Assembly: GCA_905210905.1 (NCBI GenBank)
Contig: CAJLYQ010000019.1
Location: forward strand, 1 to 29,338
From: an uncultured Christensenella sp.
GTDB lineage: Bacteria > Bacillota > Clostridia > Christensenellales > DTU072
Length of the DNA: 29,338 bases
Direction: 5' to 3'
In this document: piece after piece, positions 1 to 7,901 of the stretch
How positions within the stretch are numbered: the first letter of the stretch is position 1
Layout: every line of letters begins with the position of its first letter
The notes under the pieces: model-generated
What the model saw: the letters and a program-made list of their open reading frames with translations, nothing else
What the model was told of the DNA's origin: nothing
Databases searched by the model: none
Position numbers and translations under genes: made by a program

Positions 1-100
1 AGGGGCGTTGCCCCTCGCTCGCTCCCCATAAGGGCGGCACTCACGGCACTTGTCCGCTCGTTCCGGCAAAGTGCCTTTGCTCGCATTAAAAGTAATTGAT
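1..100. repeat. Palindrome-rich intergenic sequence at the window edge
   Basis: No coding frame with a start and ribosome site is visible here. Two inverted repeats stand out: AGGGGC-GTT-GCCCCT at 1-15, and GGCACTT (45-51) facing AAGTGCC (69-75) with additional GC pairing inside. Together with the repeat units downstream this looks like a patch of dispersed palindromic repeats between operons. The window begins inside it, so its full extent is unknown. Confidence 0.5.
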
Positions 101-168
101 TGTGTCGTGTGATAGATTTATACGCGTAATATATATATTGCGTAAAGGGATGCAACGTCCCACGTTGC
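101..168. repeat. Copy 1 of a 68-bp repeat ending in a perfect palindrome
   Basis: This segment aligns without gaps to 241-308: both begin with a TGTCGTG-like stretch and GATA, and both end in a 28-bp unit. The 28-bp unit (141-168) is identical to 309-336. Its 3' half is the hairpin GCAACGT-CCC-ACGTTGC at 152-168, with perfect 7-bp arms. It looks like a REP-type intergenic element. Confidence 0.7.
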
Positions 169-222
169 CCCCTCATCAGTCACTAACGCGCCAACATTCC
201 CCCCAAGGGGAAGCCTTTCTTT
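169..222. repeat. Pyrimidine-rich element with TTCCCC/GGGGAA hairpin
   Basis: Sequence between the two 68-bp copies. It carries CCCCTCATCAGTCAC and then a hairpin TTCCCC-CCAA-GGGGAA at 197-212, followed by GCCTTTC. From memory, this resembles a degenerate member of a dispersed repeat common between genes in gut Clostridia; that family assignment is not verified. Confidence 0.4.
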
Positions 223-240
223 ATATTAAAAACAGTCACC

Positions 241-336
241 TTTGTCGTGCGATAAACCTATAGAAGTAATACACCTAATGCGTAACGAGATGCAACGCTC
301 GGCGTTGCCGTAAAGGGATGCAACGTCCCACGTTGC
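241..336. repeat. Copy 2 of the 68-bp repeat plus a tandem third palindromic unit
   Basis: 241-308 is the second copy. Its hairpin at 292-308 is GCAACGC-TCG-GCGTTGC, so the stem changed at one pair on both arms (GT/AC became GC/GC). A third 28-bp unit (309-336) abuts it and is identical to 141-168, giving the hairpin GCAACGT-CCC-ACGTTGC at 320-336. The compensated change suggests that the hairpin itself is under selection. Confidence 0.7.
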
Positions 337-460
337 TCTTAACGGCGCAAGTTTGTTTGCGTCGGGAAATTTGAACGTTGGGGGAAGAAGTTCGTTTTTT
401 TAAGGTAAAACGGCGGTCGGGGCGGTTTTATTTCGGGGAAAAGATAAGGAAAATATCATA

Positions 461-489
461 TTGACACAAAGGCAAATGTCGATTATAAT
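461..489 (+). promoter_or_regulatory. Consensus sigma-A promoter of the nucleoside operon
   Basis: The -35 box TTGACA lies at 461-466 and the -10 box TATAAT at 484-489, separated by 17 bp. This is an exact match to the vegetative consensus. Transcription should start near 496, leaving a leader of about 137 nt before the lipoprotein gene at 634. I did not recognise a purine riboswitch or other known aptamer in the leader. Confidence 0.88.
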
Positions 490-500
490 TTAGTTGTTCC

Positions 501-548
501 GGCAGGGCGAAACGTGCGTGCGAGAAGGCAGAACGGCAGGGCGGAACG
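501..548 (+). promoter_or_regulatory. Pair of 14-bp direct repeats in the leader, possible operators
   Basis: GGCAGGGCGAAACG (501-514) and GGCAGGGCGGAACG (535-548) differ at one base and start 34 bp apart, roughly three helical turns. They lie just downstream of the predicted transcription start, a natural place for a repressor to bind. No regulator gene accompanies the nucleoside block, so the binding protein is unknown. Confidence 0.3.
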
Positions 549-633
549 CAAGGGAAAACGTGACATAAATTCGGTAGTTGCGCTAAAACGCATTCTATAG
601 AAAAACAAAATTCTTAAAAGGAGAAAGAAAAAG

Positions 634-1770
634 ATGAAAATGAGAAAATTGTTAGTTGCTTTACTGGCAGTTGTCGTTGTAGCCGTAGGCTGCGTTGCTC
701 TCGTAAGTTGTGCAAGCAAAACTTATGAAATCGCAATCGTCACCGACGTAGGTCAGTTGATGGACGGCGGATTCAACCAGGGAACTTACGAAGGCGCTAA
801 GGCTTATGCCGAAGCGAACGGTAAGACCTATCAGTATTATCAGCCCGCAAACGGTTCGGATGCTACCGATAACGACCGTGTAGACGCTATGCATCAGGCG
901 ATCAAGAACGGCGCGAAAGTTATCGTTGCTCCCGGATATTTGCAAGCCAAGGCGATGGAAACCGTTGCGAAAGAATCTCCCGAAGTTAAATTCGTATTCG
1001 TTGACGGATGGGCGATGGGACTTAAGAACGTTACCGCAGTAGTTTATAAGGAAGAAGAATCCGGATTTATGGCAGGATATGCCGCGGTTAAAGACGGATA
1101 CGAAAAACTCGGCGGAACTTTCGGCGGCGGCGGAACGAACCCTGCTTGTAACAGATTTGCTTACGGATTTGCTCAGGGCGCAAGCGCGGCGGCAAAAGAA
1201 ATGGAAAAGACCGTTAGTATGAAACTTAGTTTCAAATACGGCGACGGCTTCTCCGCTTCTCCCGACCTCCAAAGCCAGATGACCACGTGGTACAGTGCGG
1301 GAACGCAAGTTATTTTCTCTTGCGGCGGTTCTATGTTCAACAGCGTTAAAGCGGCTGCGGAACTTACCTCCAGCGGAAAGATCATCGGCGTTGACGTAGA
1401 CCAGTCCGGTCTCAGCGACAGAGTAATTACCAGTGCGGTTAAAGGTCTCAGCGTATCCGTTCAGAAGATCCTCGGTGAATTCTACGAAGGAAAATGGGAC
1501 GAACTTCTTGCCGACAAAGCGTCCAACCTCGGCGCGACCGACAACGCTACCGGAATCCCTTTTGCTACCAGCAGATTCAGCACCTTCACCGAAGCGCAAT
1601 ACAACGCGTTGTTCAACGGAATTAAGAACGGAACTATCGTTATTAAATCCGACGTCAGCAACATCGGTAAGAACGACAAAGGCGAAGAAAAAGATCTCGG
1701 ATGTAACTACAAAGAATGGTGGGAAGGCAAATTTGCCGGCTCCAACGTTACCATCGAATTCGAGAAATAA
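634..1770 (+). CDS. bmpA: BMP-family nucleoside-binding lipoprotein of an ABC importer
   Basis: Extracellular substrate-binding lipoprotein (378 aa) that captures nucleosides for the ABC importer encoded next. The N-terminus has a basic start, a hydrophobic core (residues about 6-24) and a lipobox LVSC with the lipidated cysteine at residue 26. The mature protein opens with the BMP/PnrA pattern: an IAIVTDVG strand, MDGGFNQG and YEGAKAY. AAGGAG sits 11 nt before the chosen ATG; an alternative ATG two codons downstream (640) would change little. It is first in the operon behind a consensus promoter. It is separated from the ATPase gene by a terminator-like hairpin, as expected if the binding protein is made in excess. 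The exact nucleoside preference cannot be read from sequence. Confidence 0.93.
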   Translation: MKMRKLLVALLAVVVVAVGCVALVSCASKTYEIAIVTDVGQLMDGGFNQGTYEGAKAYAEANGKTYQYYQPANGSDATDNDRVDAMHQAIKNGAKVIVAPGYLQAKAMETVAKESPEVKFVFVDGWAMGLKNVTAVVYKEEESGFMAGYAAVKDGYEKLGGTFGGGGTNPACNRFAYGFAQGASAAAKEMEKTVSMKLSFKYGDGFSASPDLQSQMTTWYSAGTQVIFSCGGSMFNSVKAAAELTSSGKIIGVDVDQSGLSDRVITSAVKGLSVSVQKILGEFYEGKWDELLADKASNLGATDNATGIPFATSRFSTFTEAQYNALFNGIKNGTIVIKSDVSNIGKNDKGEEKDLGCNYKEWWEGKFAGSNVTIEFEK

Positions 1771-1787
1771 TAACGGCGCAGTCAAAA

Positions 1788-1818
1788 AAAAAGAAAGGGC
1801 TTTACGTCCTTTCTTTTT
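1788..1818 (+). terminator. Rho-independent terminator or attenuator after the lipoprotein gene
   Basis: The arms AAAAAGAAAGG (1788-1798) and CCTTTCTTTTT (1808-1818) pair perfectly over 11 bp with a 9-nt loop; the 3' arm itself supplies a run of five T. No promoter is evident before the next gene, so this is best read as partial termination that lowers expression of the downstream transporter genes relative to the binding protein. Confidence 0.7.
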
Positions 1819-1855
1819 GCGAATATCGCGGAAACGGCGTTTTCACGGTATTCGC
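1819..1855 (+). other. 37-nt intergenic stem-loop
   Basis: Starting directly after the terminator T-run, 17 nt on each side of a GGC loop (1836-1838) pair with one C/A mismatch and two wobble pairs. No T-run follows, so this is not a second canonical terminator. It could block 3' exonucleases or help separate the two parts of the message. Confidence 0.6.
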
Positions 1856-1896
1856 AAAAGGAAAGGATTTTTATAAGAAACATAAAGGAGAAAGGT

Positions 1897-3495
1897 ATGA
1901 CGGAAAAGGACGTCGAAAAGAGCGTTAATCCCGAGCAAAAGACGGATTACGTTATCGAAATGTGTCACATTACCAAGGTATTCCCCGGAATTAAAGCAAA
2001 CGACGATATCACGCTGCAACTCAAAAGGGGCGAAATTCACGCGCTTTTGGGAGAAAACGGCGCAGGGAAATCCACCCTTATGTCGATTTTGTTCGGACTT
2101 TATCAACCGGACGAAGGCGTAATAAAGAAAAACGGGGTGGAAGTAAAGATCGACAATCCGAACGACGCAACCAATCTCGGCATAGGAATGGTTCATCAGC
2201 ACTTCAAACTCGTAGATTGTTTTACCGTTTTGGAAAACATTATTCTCGGAGCGGAAGATACAAAATTCGGTTTTATCCTGAAGAAAGAAGCGAAAAAGAA
2301 AGTTATGGATTTGAGCGAAAAGTACGGATTGAACATCGATCCCGACGCAAAAATCGAAGACATAACGGTCGGTATGCAACAAAGAACGGAAATTCTGAAA
2401 ATGCTTTACCGCGACAACGAAGTTCTCATATTCGACGAGCCGACGGCGGTTCTTACTCCGCAGGAAATCGACGAACTTATGGAGATAATGCGCAATCTTG
2501 CCAAAGAAGGGAAGTCTATTCTTTTCATTACGCATAAACTTAACGAGATTATGGCGGTTGCGGACAGATGCACCGTTTTGCGCAAAGGTAAATATATCGG
2601 AACGGTCGACATTAAAGACACGACGAAAGAAGAACTGTCCACTATGATGGTCGGTCGTCACGTTAACTTTGCGGTGGAAAAAACCGAAGCGAAGCCGGGT
2701 GAAGAACTCATTCGTGTAGAACATTTGTTCGTTAAGAGCAAAGCGCACAAAAAAGACGCGGTAAAGGACGTTTCTTTATCGGTAAGAGCCGGCGAAATAG
2801 TTTGTATAGCAGGTATCGACGGAAACGGGCAATCCGAGTTCGTATACGCGCTGACCGGACTTGAAAAGGCGGAAAAAGGTAAGATTTATCTTGAAAACGA
2901 AGAAATAACCGATAAAAGCATAAGGTACAGAAACGTTCACGGCATATCGCACATTCCGGAAGACAGGCATAAGCACGGACTTATTCTCGACTATTCGCTC
3001 GAACAGAATATGGTTTTGCAACGTTATTTCGAACCCGAATTCCAGAAAGGCGGTTTTATCAGGTTTAAGGAAGTAAGGAAGTACGCGGACGGACTTATCG
3101 ACAAATTCGACGTAAGAAGCGGACAAGGCTCGATTACCGTTGCGCGTTCTATGTCCGGCGGAAACCAACAAAAAGCGATCGTCGCCAGGGAAATGGACAA
3201 ACCGCATAAACTTCTTATCGCGGTTCAACCGACCAGAGGACTTGACGTCGGCGCGATAGAGTTTATTCACAAACAAATCGTTCAGGACAGAGATAACGGC
3301 GCGGGAATTCTTCTCGTTTCGCTCGAACTCGACGAAGTAATGAATTTATCCGACAGGATACTGGTAATGTACGAAGGGGAGATCGTAGGCGAACTTAACC
3401 CCAAAGAGATTACCGTGCAAGAACTCGGACTGTATATGTCCGGGGCGAAGCGTGACGAAAGCGTTTCGAAGGAAAACCACACGGAGGACAAGTGA
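1897..3495 (+). CDS. nupA: Nucleoside ABC transporter, tandem ATP-binding protein
   Basis: Cytoplasmic ATPase (532 aa) of the nucleoside importer, with two fused ABC domains in the RbsA/NupO arrangement. Domain 1 has Walker A GENGAGKST (residues 52-60), LIFDEP Walker B (177-182) and a degenerate TVGMQQR signature. Domain 2 (from about residue 285) has a degenerate Walker A, GIDGNGQSE, but an intact MSGGNQQK signature and QPTRGLDVG. The asymmetry of one full and one degenerate nucleotide site is usual in this family. The start follows AAAGGAG. The stop overlaps the region of the next start, so it is translationally coupled to the permease gene. Confidence 0.94.
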   Translation: MTEKDVEKSVNPEQKTDYVIEMCHITKVFPGIKANDDITLQLKRGEIHALLGENGAGKSTLMSILFGLYQPDEGVIKKNGVEVKIDNPNDATNLGIGMVHQHFKLVDCFTVLENIILGAEDTKFGFILKKEAKKKVMDLSEKYGLNIDPDAKIEDITVGMQQRTEILKMLYRDNEVLIFDEPTAVLTPQEIDELMEIMRNLAKEGKSILFITHKLNEIMAVADRCTVLRKGKYIGTVDIKDTTKEELSTMMVGRHVNFAVEKTEAKPGEELIRVEHLFVKSKAHKKDAVKDVSLSVRAGEIVCIAGIDGNGQSEFVYALTGLEKAEKGKIYLENEEITDKSIRYRNVHGISHIPEDRHKHGLILDYSLEQNMVLQRYFEPEFQKGGFIRFKEVRKYADGLIDKFDVRSGQGSITVARSMSGGNQQKAIVAREMDKPHKLLIAVQPTRGLDVGAIEFIHKQIVQDRDNGAGILLVSLELDEVMNLSDRILVMYEGEIVGELNPKEITVQELGLYMSGAKRDESVSKENHTEDK

Positions 3496-3497
3496 CA

Positions 3498-4925
3498 ATG
3501 GATAAAGTAAAACGTTTTTTTAAGTCACTTTTCGTAAGCACGGAAGAGCAAGAAGCCAAACTTCTGACTTTCTACAAAAAAGACGGCACAAAGTCCGTTA
3601 TTTCTTCGATAATCTGTATTCTGGCAGGAATTTTCGTCGGATTTTTGGTAATGCTTCTGATAGCCGCCATTTCTCCGAAAATAACCGTCGGCGACGCGTT
3701 TCAGGGTTTGGGCATAATCTTCGCCGGTCCGTTTTCAAGCGGTTCTTCGGCGTACGTCGTAAGAAGTTTCGGAGATATGATATTCTTCGCGGTACCGCTG
3801 ATCCTGTGCGGATTGTCGGTTGCGATAGCGTTTAAGACCGGTTTATTCAACATCGGTGCGTCGGGACAACTTCTTATGGGCACGATGGGGTCTTTGCTTG
3901 TTGCGCTCAACATTAACGCGACGAACTCCGCCGCAGGCTTTTTCGGTTGGTTTGCCGCTTTGCTCGTGGGGGCGTGTTTCGGTTTCGTATGGGGCGCGAT
4001 ACCCGGTATTTTCAAGGCGTTGTTTAACGTAAACGAAGTTATCGTTTGCATTATGACCAACTGGATAGCGGCGAATATAGTGAGTTGGGTGTTTTCGGAA
4101 ACGCCGGAACTCGTCAATACCGGCAGCGGTAAATCGGGTTATCTTATGACCACCACGTCGACCGGGACGGGAACTCCGAAGTGGGGATTTGACAAACTTT
4201 TCCCCGGTTCTTACATAGACATAGGTTTGATAGTGGCGATAATTCTTGCCGTCGTTATTTTGATAATGCTCAACAAGACGACGTTCGGGTACGAACTTAA
4301 AGCGTGCGGCGGCAACAAATATTCGGCTAAATATGCCGGCATGAGCGAAAAACGCAACATAATTTTGTCGATGGCTATTGCCGGCGCGTTGGCGGCGGTA
4401 GGCGGCGCGTTGTATTATCTTAACCCGGGCATAGAGTTCAAATTCTCGGCGGCATACAGCAAATTGCCGGATTACGGATTTAACGGTATACCGGTCGCGC
4501 TTCTTGCAAGCAGTAATCCGGTAGGCGTTATTTTCACCGGTATATTCCTTAGATACATATCTATCGGCGGCAGCAACCTTACTTCGGCAAATTACAACAG
4601 ATACATAGCGGACATCATAATCGCGCTTATCATTTACTTTGCAGGGTTCTCCAAACTTATTCGCGACTTCCTTGTAAGAAGACGTAAGAAAAAGGAAAAA
4701 GCGTTGGTTGAAGGGGCGATAAACGAAGAAACTCGTTCAAACGGCAAAGCGGATAAACTGAAAGAGTTTTTTGCAAAACCAAAAGAGTTTTTTGTAAAAA
4801 CGCTAAGCAAAATCAAACCGGTTCGAAAAGGCAAAAAGGAAGAAACGGTAATCGAAGAGATTAAGGAAACGATAGAAGAAGAGAAAGATTCTTCGCCTGT
4901 GAATACGGATAAGAAGGAGATATAG
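3498..4925 (+). CDS. nupB: Nucleoside ABC transporter permease 1
   Basis: Inner-membrane permease of the BPD_transp_2 (branched-chain/ribose-type) family with about 8-10 hydrophobic segments between roughly residues 35 and 395. LFNIGASGQLLMG is the family's typical motif. I chose ATG 3498, 9 nt after GGAGGA (3483-3488); a GTG at 3492 overlapping the upstream stop is also possible. The protein is about 475 aa, longer than many relatives because of a highly charged C-terminal tail of about 85 residues. The tail includes a short in-frame duplication (KEFFAKP/KEFFVKT) encoded by a 17/18-bp direct repeat at 4761-4778 and 4782-4799. It pairs with the permease encoded next. Confidence 0.92.
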   Translation: MDKVKRFFKSLFVSTEEQEAKLLTFYKKDGTKSVISSIICILAGIFVGFLVMLLIAAISPKITVGDAFQGLGIIFAGPFSSGSSAYVVRSFGDMIFFAVPLILCGLSVAIAFKTGLFNIGASGQLLMGTMGSLLVALNINATNSAAGFFGWFAALLVGACFGFVWGAIPGIFKALFNVNEVIVCIMTNWIAANIVSWVFSETPELVNTGSGKSGYLMTTTSTGTGTPKWGFDKLFPGSYIDIGLIVAIILAVVILIMLNKTTFGYELKACGGNKYSAKYAGMSEKRNIILSMAIAGALAAVGGALYYLNPGIEFKFSAAYSKLPDYGFNGIPVALLASSNPVGVIFTGIFLRYISIGGSNLTSANYNRYIADIIIALIIYFAGFSKLIRDFLVRRRKKKEKALVEGAINEETRSNGKADKLKEFFAKPKEFFVKTLSKIKPVRKGKKEETVIEEIKETIEEEKDSSPVNTDKKEI

Positions 4926-4929
4926 AATT

Positions 4930-5883
4930 ATGGTACTGATTATTCAAATGACGATTATATATACGATACCGTTGATGATAGTCGCGCTTGCGGGTATGTT
5001 TTCCGAACGAAGCGGAGTAATTAACCTTGCGCTCGAAGGCGAAATGATTTTCGGCGCGTTTATGGGGGCGATATTCGTATACCTATGCCAAATGAACGAC
5101 GCTTTGACGAACGTTCCGCAAATTATGTATCTCCTTGCAATGATCGTTGCGGCGGCGAGCGGAGCGGTGTTCTCATTGTTACTCTCGTATTCGGCGATCA
5201 ACCTTAAAGCGGATCAGACGATAGGCGGTACGGCACTCAATATGCTTGCGCCGGCGATAGTCAACACTATGGCGCTTGCGTTTTTTAGTCAGGAAAAACT
5301 GAATATGCCTAAGCCTACGAGATTTGCTATTATCAACGAAGACGCAAGCGATTTTGCGAAAATTTTCATAGACAAAGCGTACATATCCACTTACATAGTC
5401 ATTGCCGTATTCGTGCTTTTGTCGATATGGATTTATAAATCGAAAGTGGGTATGCGTATGCGTTCTTGCGGAGAACATCCGCAGGCGGCGGCAAGCGTAG
5501 GTATAAACGTTTATAAAATGCGCTATCTCGGAACGACTATTTCCGGCGCGCTCGCAGGAATGGGCGGTTATATTTATATCGCAACCACTTCCGCGGGAAC
5601 GGCTGAAAGCACGGTTGCAGGAATGGGCTTCCTTGCACTTGCAATAATGATTTTCGGTAACTGGAAACCCGTCGGTATTTTCCTGGGCGCGCTTATGTTC
5701 GGGTTCTTAAAATGTATCGGCGTCGTTTCTTCGTCTGTCGGACCGTTGAAACAACTCGGTTTGCCGATGTATTTCTACAACATAATCCCGTACGTCGTAG
5801 TGCTTGTAGTTCTTGCAATCACTGCTAAGAAGTCCGGTTGCCCGAAAGCGGAAGGTATTCCGTACGACCAGGGTATGAGATAA
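4930..5883 (+). CDS. nupC: Nucleoside ABC transporter permease 2
   Basis: Second membrane subunit (317 aa), BPD_transp_2 family, with about 8-9 transmembrane segments and the SGVINLALEGEM motif near residue 28, the counterpart of FNIGASGQ in the first permease. SCGEHPQAAASVGI and the GGYIY region are typical of the NupQ/NupC branch. AAGGAGAT precedes the ATG, and only 4 bp separate it from the first permease, so the two should form the channel heterodimer of one importer. The downstream 111-bp gap holds two stem-loops but no clear terminator, so transcription may continue into pdp. Confidence 0.92.
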   Translation: MVLIIQMTIIYTIPLMIVALAGMFSERSGVINLALEGEMIFGAFMGAIFVYLCQMNDALTNVPQIMYLLAMIVAAASGAVFSLLLSYSAINLKADQTIGGTALNMLAPAIVNTMALAFFSQEKLNMPKPTRFAIINEDASDFAKIFIDKAYISTYIVIAVFVLLSIWIYKSKVGMRMRSCGEHPQAAASVGINVYKMRYLGTTISGALAGMGGYIYIATTSAGTAESTVAGMGFLALAIMIFGNWKPVGIFLGALMFGFLKCIGVVSSSVGPLKQLGLPMYFYNIIPYVVVLVVLAITAKKSGCPKAEGIPYDQGMR

Positions 5884-5905
5884 GACGCTGCGGGCGGCAA
5901 AAACG

Positions 5906-5980
5906 GTCACAATTTTTTGCGGAATTGTAACTAAAAACAGAAACAAAGTTGCGTGCCGCTTTCGACACGCAATTATTGTT
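5906..5980 (+). other. Two stem-loops between permease and pdp
   Basis: First: GTCACAATT (5906-5914) faces AATTGTAAC (5923-5931), 9-bp arms with one mismatch and an 8-nt loop. Second: TTGCGTG (5949-5955) faces CACGCAA (5966-5972), extended by AACAA (5942-5946) and TTGTT (5976-5980). Neither is followed by a long T-run. They may process or stabilise the long message, or one could be an operator; no convincing promoter is seen here. Confidence 0.4.
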
Positions 5981-5994
5981 AAAGGAGACGCATT

Positions 5995-7296
5995 ATGAGA
6001 ATGTTCGACGTTATCAAAAAGAAACGCGACGGGGGTAAACTTACAGCCGAAGAGATTAACTTTTTTATCGACGGTTACGTCAAAGGCGAGATACCGGACT
6101 ATCAGGCGTCCGCGCTGCTTATGGCGATTTATTTTAAGGGAATGGACGAAGAAGAGACCCGATTTCTTACGTTTGCCGTCCGCGATTCGGGGACGAAACT
6201 CGATTTTTCGGGCATAAAGGGCGTTCGTGTAGACAAGCACTCCACGGGCGGAGTGGGGGACAAAACCAGTCTTGTGGTTGCGCCTATCGTTGCTTCGTGC
6301 GGCGTTAAAGTCGCAAAAATGAGCGGCAGAGGGTTAGGACACACGGGCGGAACGGTTGACAAACTCGAATCCATACCGTCGTTTCGCACGGATTTAAGCG
6401 AAGAAGAGTTCATAAAAATCGTAAACGATATAGGCATTTGCATCGTAGGGCAAAGCAAAGAACTTGCGCCTGCGGACAAAAAACTTTACGCGCTCCGCGA
6501 CGTCACCGCCACGGTGGACAGTCTTCCCCTTATCGTGTCCAGCATTATGGGTAAAAAACTCGCCGCAGACGACGACTGTATCGTGCTTGACGTTAAATCC
6601 GGGAGCGGAGCGTTTGCGAAAACGCCCGAACAAAGCAGAATTCTGGGCGAATATATGGTAAAAATCGGTAAAGCGGCAGGCAAGAAAATGCTTGCGCTGG
6701 TAACCGATATGGACAGACCGCTGGGAAGAGCGATAGGCAATTCGCTCGAGGTCATCGAAGCGATCAACACCCTTAAAGGCAACGGACCCGAAGATTTTAC
6801 CGAAATCTGCGTAATTCTTGCGTCCTATATGCTCAACCTTGCCGATTACGGAACGTACGAAGAGTGCGAAAAGAAGGTGAAACTCGCTATACAGAACGGC
6901 AGCGCGCTTAACGTTCTCAAAAAGATGATCAAAGCGCAAGGCGGCGACGAAAGGTGCGTCGACGACGTTTCCCTTTTCAGGATCGCACCTTACAAGGGAG
7001 TCGTTCTCGCTCCGACGGACGGATACGTCTACAAGGTTGACACCGAAGGATACGGCATAGCAAGCCTTATGCTCGGAGCCGGCAGAAACCGCAAAGAAGA
7101 CGATATTGACTACGGCGCGGGGATTATCCTTCACAAAAACACCGGCGACTACGTCCGTAAAGGCGAAATTCTTTGCGAGACGTTTACGTCAAACGAAAGT
7201 CTGCTTAAAGCGGCGGAAGAGAAATTCCTTTCTTCCACCGAAATACGCAAAGAAAAACCCGTCGCGCGACCGCTCGTGCTTGACGTCGTAAGATAA
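5995..7296 (+). CDS. pdp: Pyrimidine-nucleoside phosphorylase
   Basis: Cleaves thymidine, deoxyuridine and probably uridine with phosphate to the free base and (deoxy)ribose-1-phosphate in the cytoplasm. The 433-aa length fits the Pdp/DeoA family. Diagnostic stretches are KHSTGGVGDKTS (residues 81-92, phosphate binding) and SGRGLGHTGGTVDKLES (110-126), with the C-terminal domain holding GAGRNRKEDDIDYGAG. AAAGGAGACG precedes the ATG. It heads the enzyme half of the operon; its deoxyribose-1-phosphate product is taken on by DeoB and DeoC encoded a few genes later. Thymidine-only DeoA versus broad-range Pdp cannot be settled by eye; Pdp is favoured by the Firmicute context. Confidence 0.94.
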   Translation: MRMFDVIKKKRDGGKLTAEEINFFIDGYVKGEIPDYQASALLMAIYFKGMDEEETRFLTFAVRDSGTKLDFSGIKGVRVDKHSTGGVGDKTSLVVAPIVASCGVKVAKMSGRGLGHTGGTVDKLESIPSFRTDLSEEEFIKIVNDIGICIVGQSKELAPADKKLYALRDVTATVDSLPLIVSSIMGKKLAADDDCIVLDVKSGSGAFAKTPEQSRILGEYMVKIGKAAGKKMLALVTDMDRPLGRAIGNSLEVIEAINTLKGNGPEDFTEICVILASYMLNLADYGTYEECEKKVKLAIQNGSALNVLKKMIKAQGGDERCVDDVSLFRIAPYKGVVLAPTDGYVYKVDTEGYGIASLMLGAGRNRKEDDIDYGAGIILHKNTGDYVRKGEILCETFTSNESLLKAAEEKFLSSTEIRKEKPVARPLVLDVVR

Positions 7297-7308
7297 AGGA
7301 ATATACAA

Positions 7309-7896
7309 ATGGCAAAACTATATTTTAAGTTCGGAGCGATGGGCTGCTCGAAAACGGCGCAGGCGCTCATAACGAAATTTAACTACGAAGAACGCGGAAT
7401 GAAAGTAATGCTTATCAAACCGTCGGTAGACAATCGTGACGGCGCGACGGTCATAAAAAGCCGTATAGGGTTGTCCGAAAACGGCATTACGGTATCCACA
7501 ACGGACAATTTATACGAATTATACCGCACGGAACACGGCGATTGCAACGTAATAATCGTGGACGAATGTCAGTTTCTCACGCCCGAGCAAGTGGATCAAC
7601 TCGGCGACGTGGTTATTGATTTTAACGTGCCGGTATTATGTTTCGGCTTAGCGACCGATTTTACCACGCATTTGTTTCCGGGGAGCAGAAGGCTTTTCGA
7701 GATAGCGGAGTCCATATCGGAGATTAAGTCCGTATGCAAATGCGGCGCGAAAGCGACGGTAAACGCGCGTCTTGACGACGAAGGCAACGTTTTGTTCAAG
7801 GGCGAGCAGGTTTGTATCGGCGGTAACGACAGGTACGTTGCGATGTGTCGCAGGTGCTGGTTAAAGAAGAAAGCGGAACAGGAAAAGAAAAACTAG
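7309..7896 (+). CDS. tdk: Thymidine kinase (type II, zinc-containing)
   Basis: Phosphorylates thymidine to dTMP with ATP. The 195-aa protein has the type II TK layout: an N-terminal P-loop GAMGCSKT (residues 9-16), the DECQFL motif (85-90, with E86 the likely catalytic base), and four C-terminal cysteines in CKCG and CRRC that bind zinc. The P-loop has Ser where the consensus GxxxxGK[ST] has its last Gly; I recall similar GAMGSSKT forms in other Clostridia, so this is probably a clade feature and not damage. The gene sits 12 bp after pdp, which gives the operon both a breakdown and a salvage route for thymidine. Confidence 0.93.
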   Translation: MAKLYFKFGAMGCSKTAQALITKFNYEERGMKVMLIKPSVDNRDGATVIKSRIGLSENGITVSTTDNLYELYRTEHGDCNVIIVDECQFLTPEQVDQLGDVVIDFNVPVLCFGLATDFTTHLFPGSRRLFEIAESISEIKSVCKCGAKATVNARLDDEGNVLFKGEQVCIGGNDRYVAMCRRCWLKKKAEQEKKN

Positions 7897-7901
7897 CGAC
7901 G

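Noticed and set aside
1..345. CRISPR array
   Set aside because: Only three palindromic units, irregularly spaced with two directly abutting and no spacer pattern or cas genes.
490..633. Purine riboswitch in the leader of the nucleoside operon
   Set aside because: I could not find the conserved junction and loop-loop pattern; only short direct repeats are visible.
661..1785. 374-aa minus-strand frame opposite the BMP lipoprotein gene
   Set aside because: Same codon-bias effect; the + strand frame has a promoter, ribosome site, lipobox and BMP motifs.
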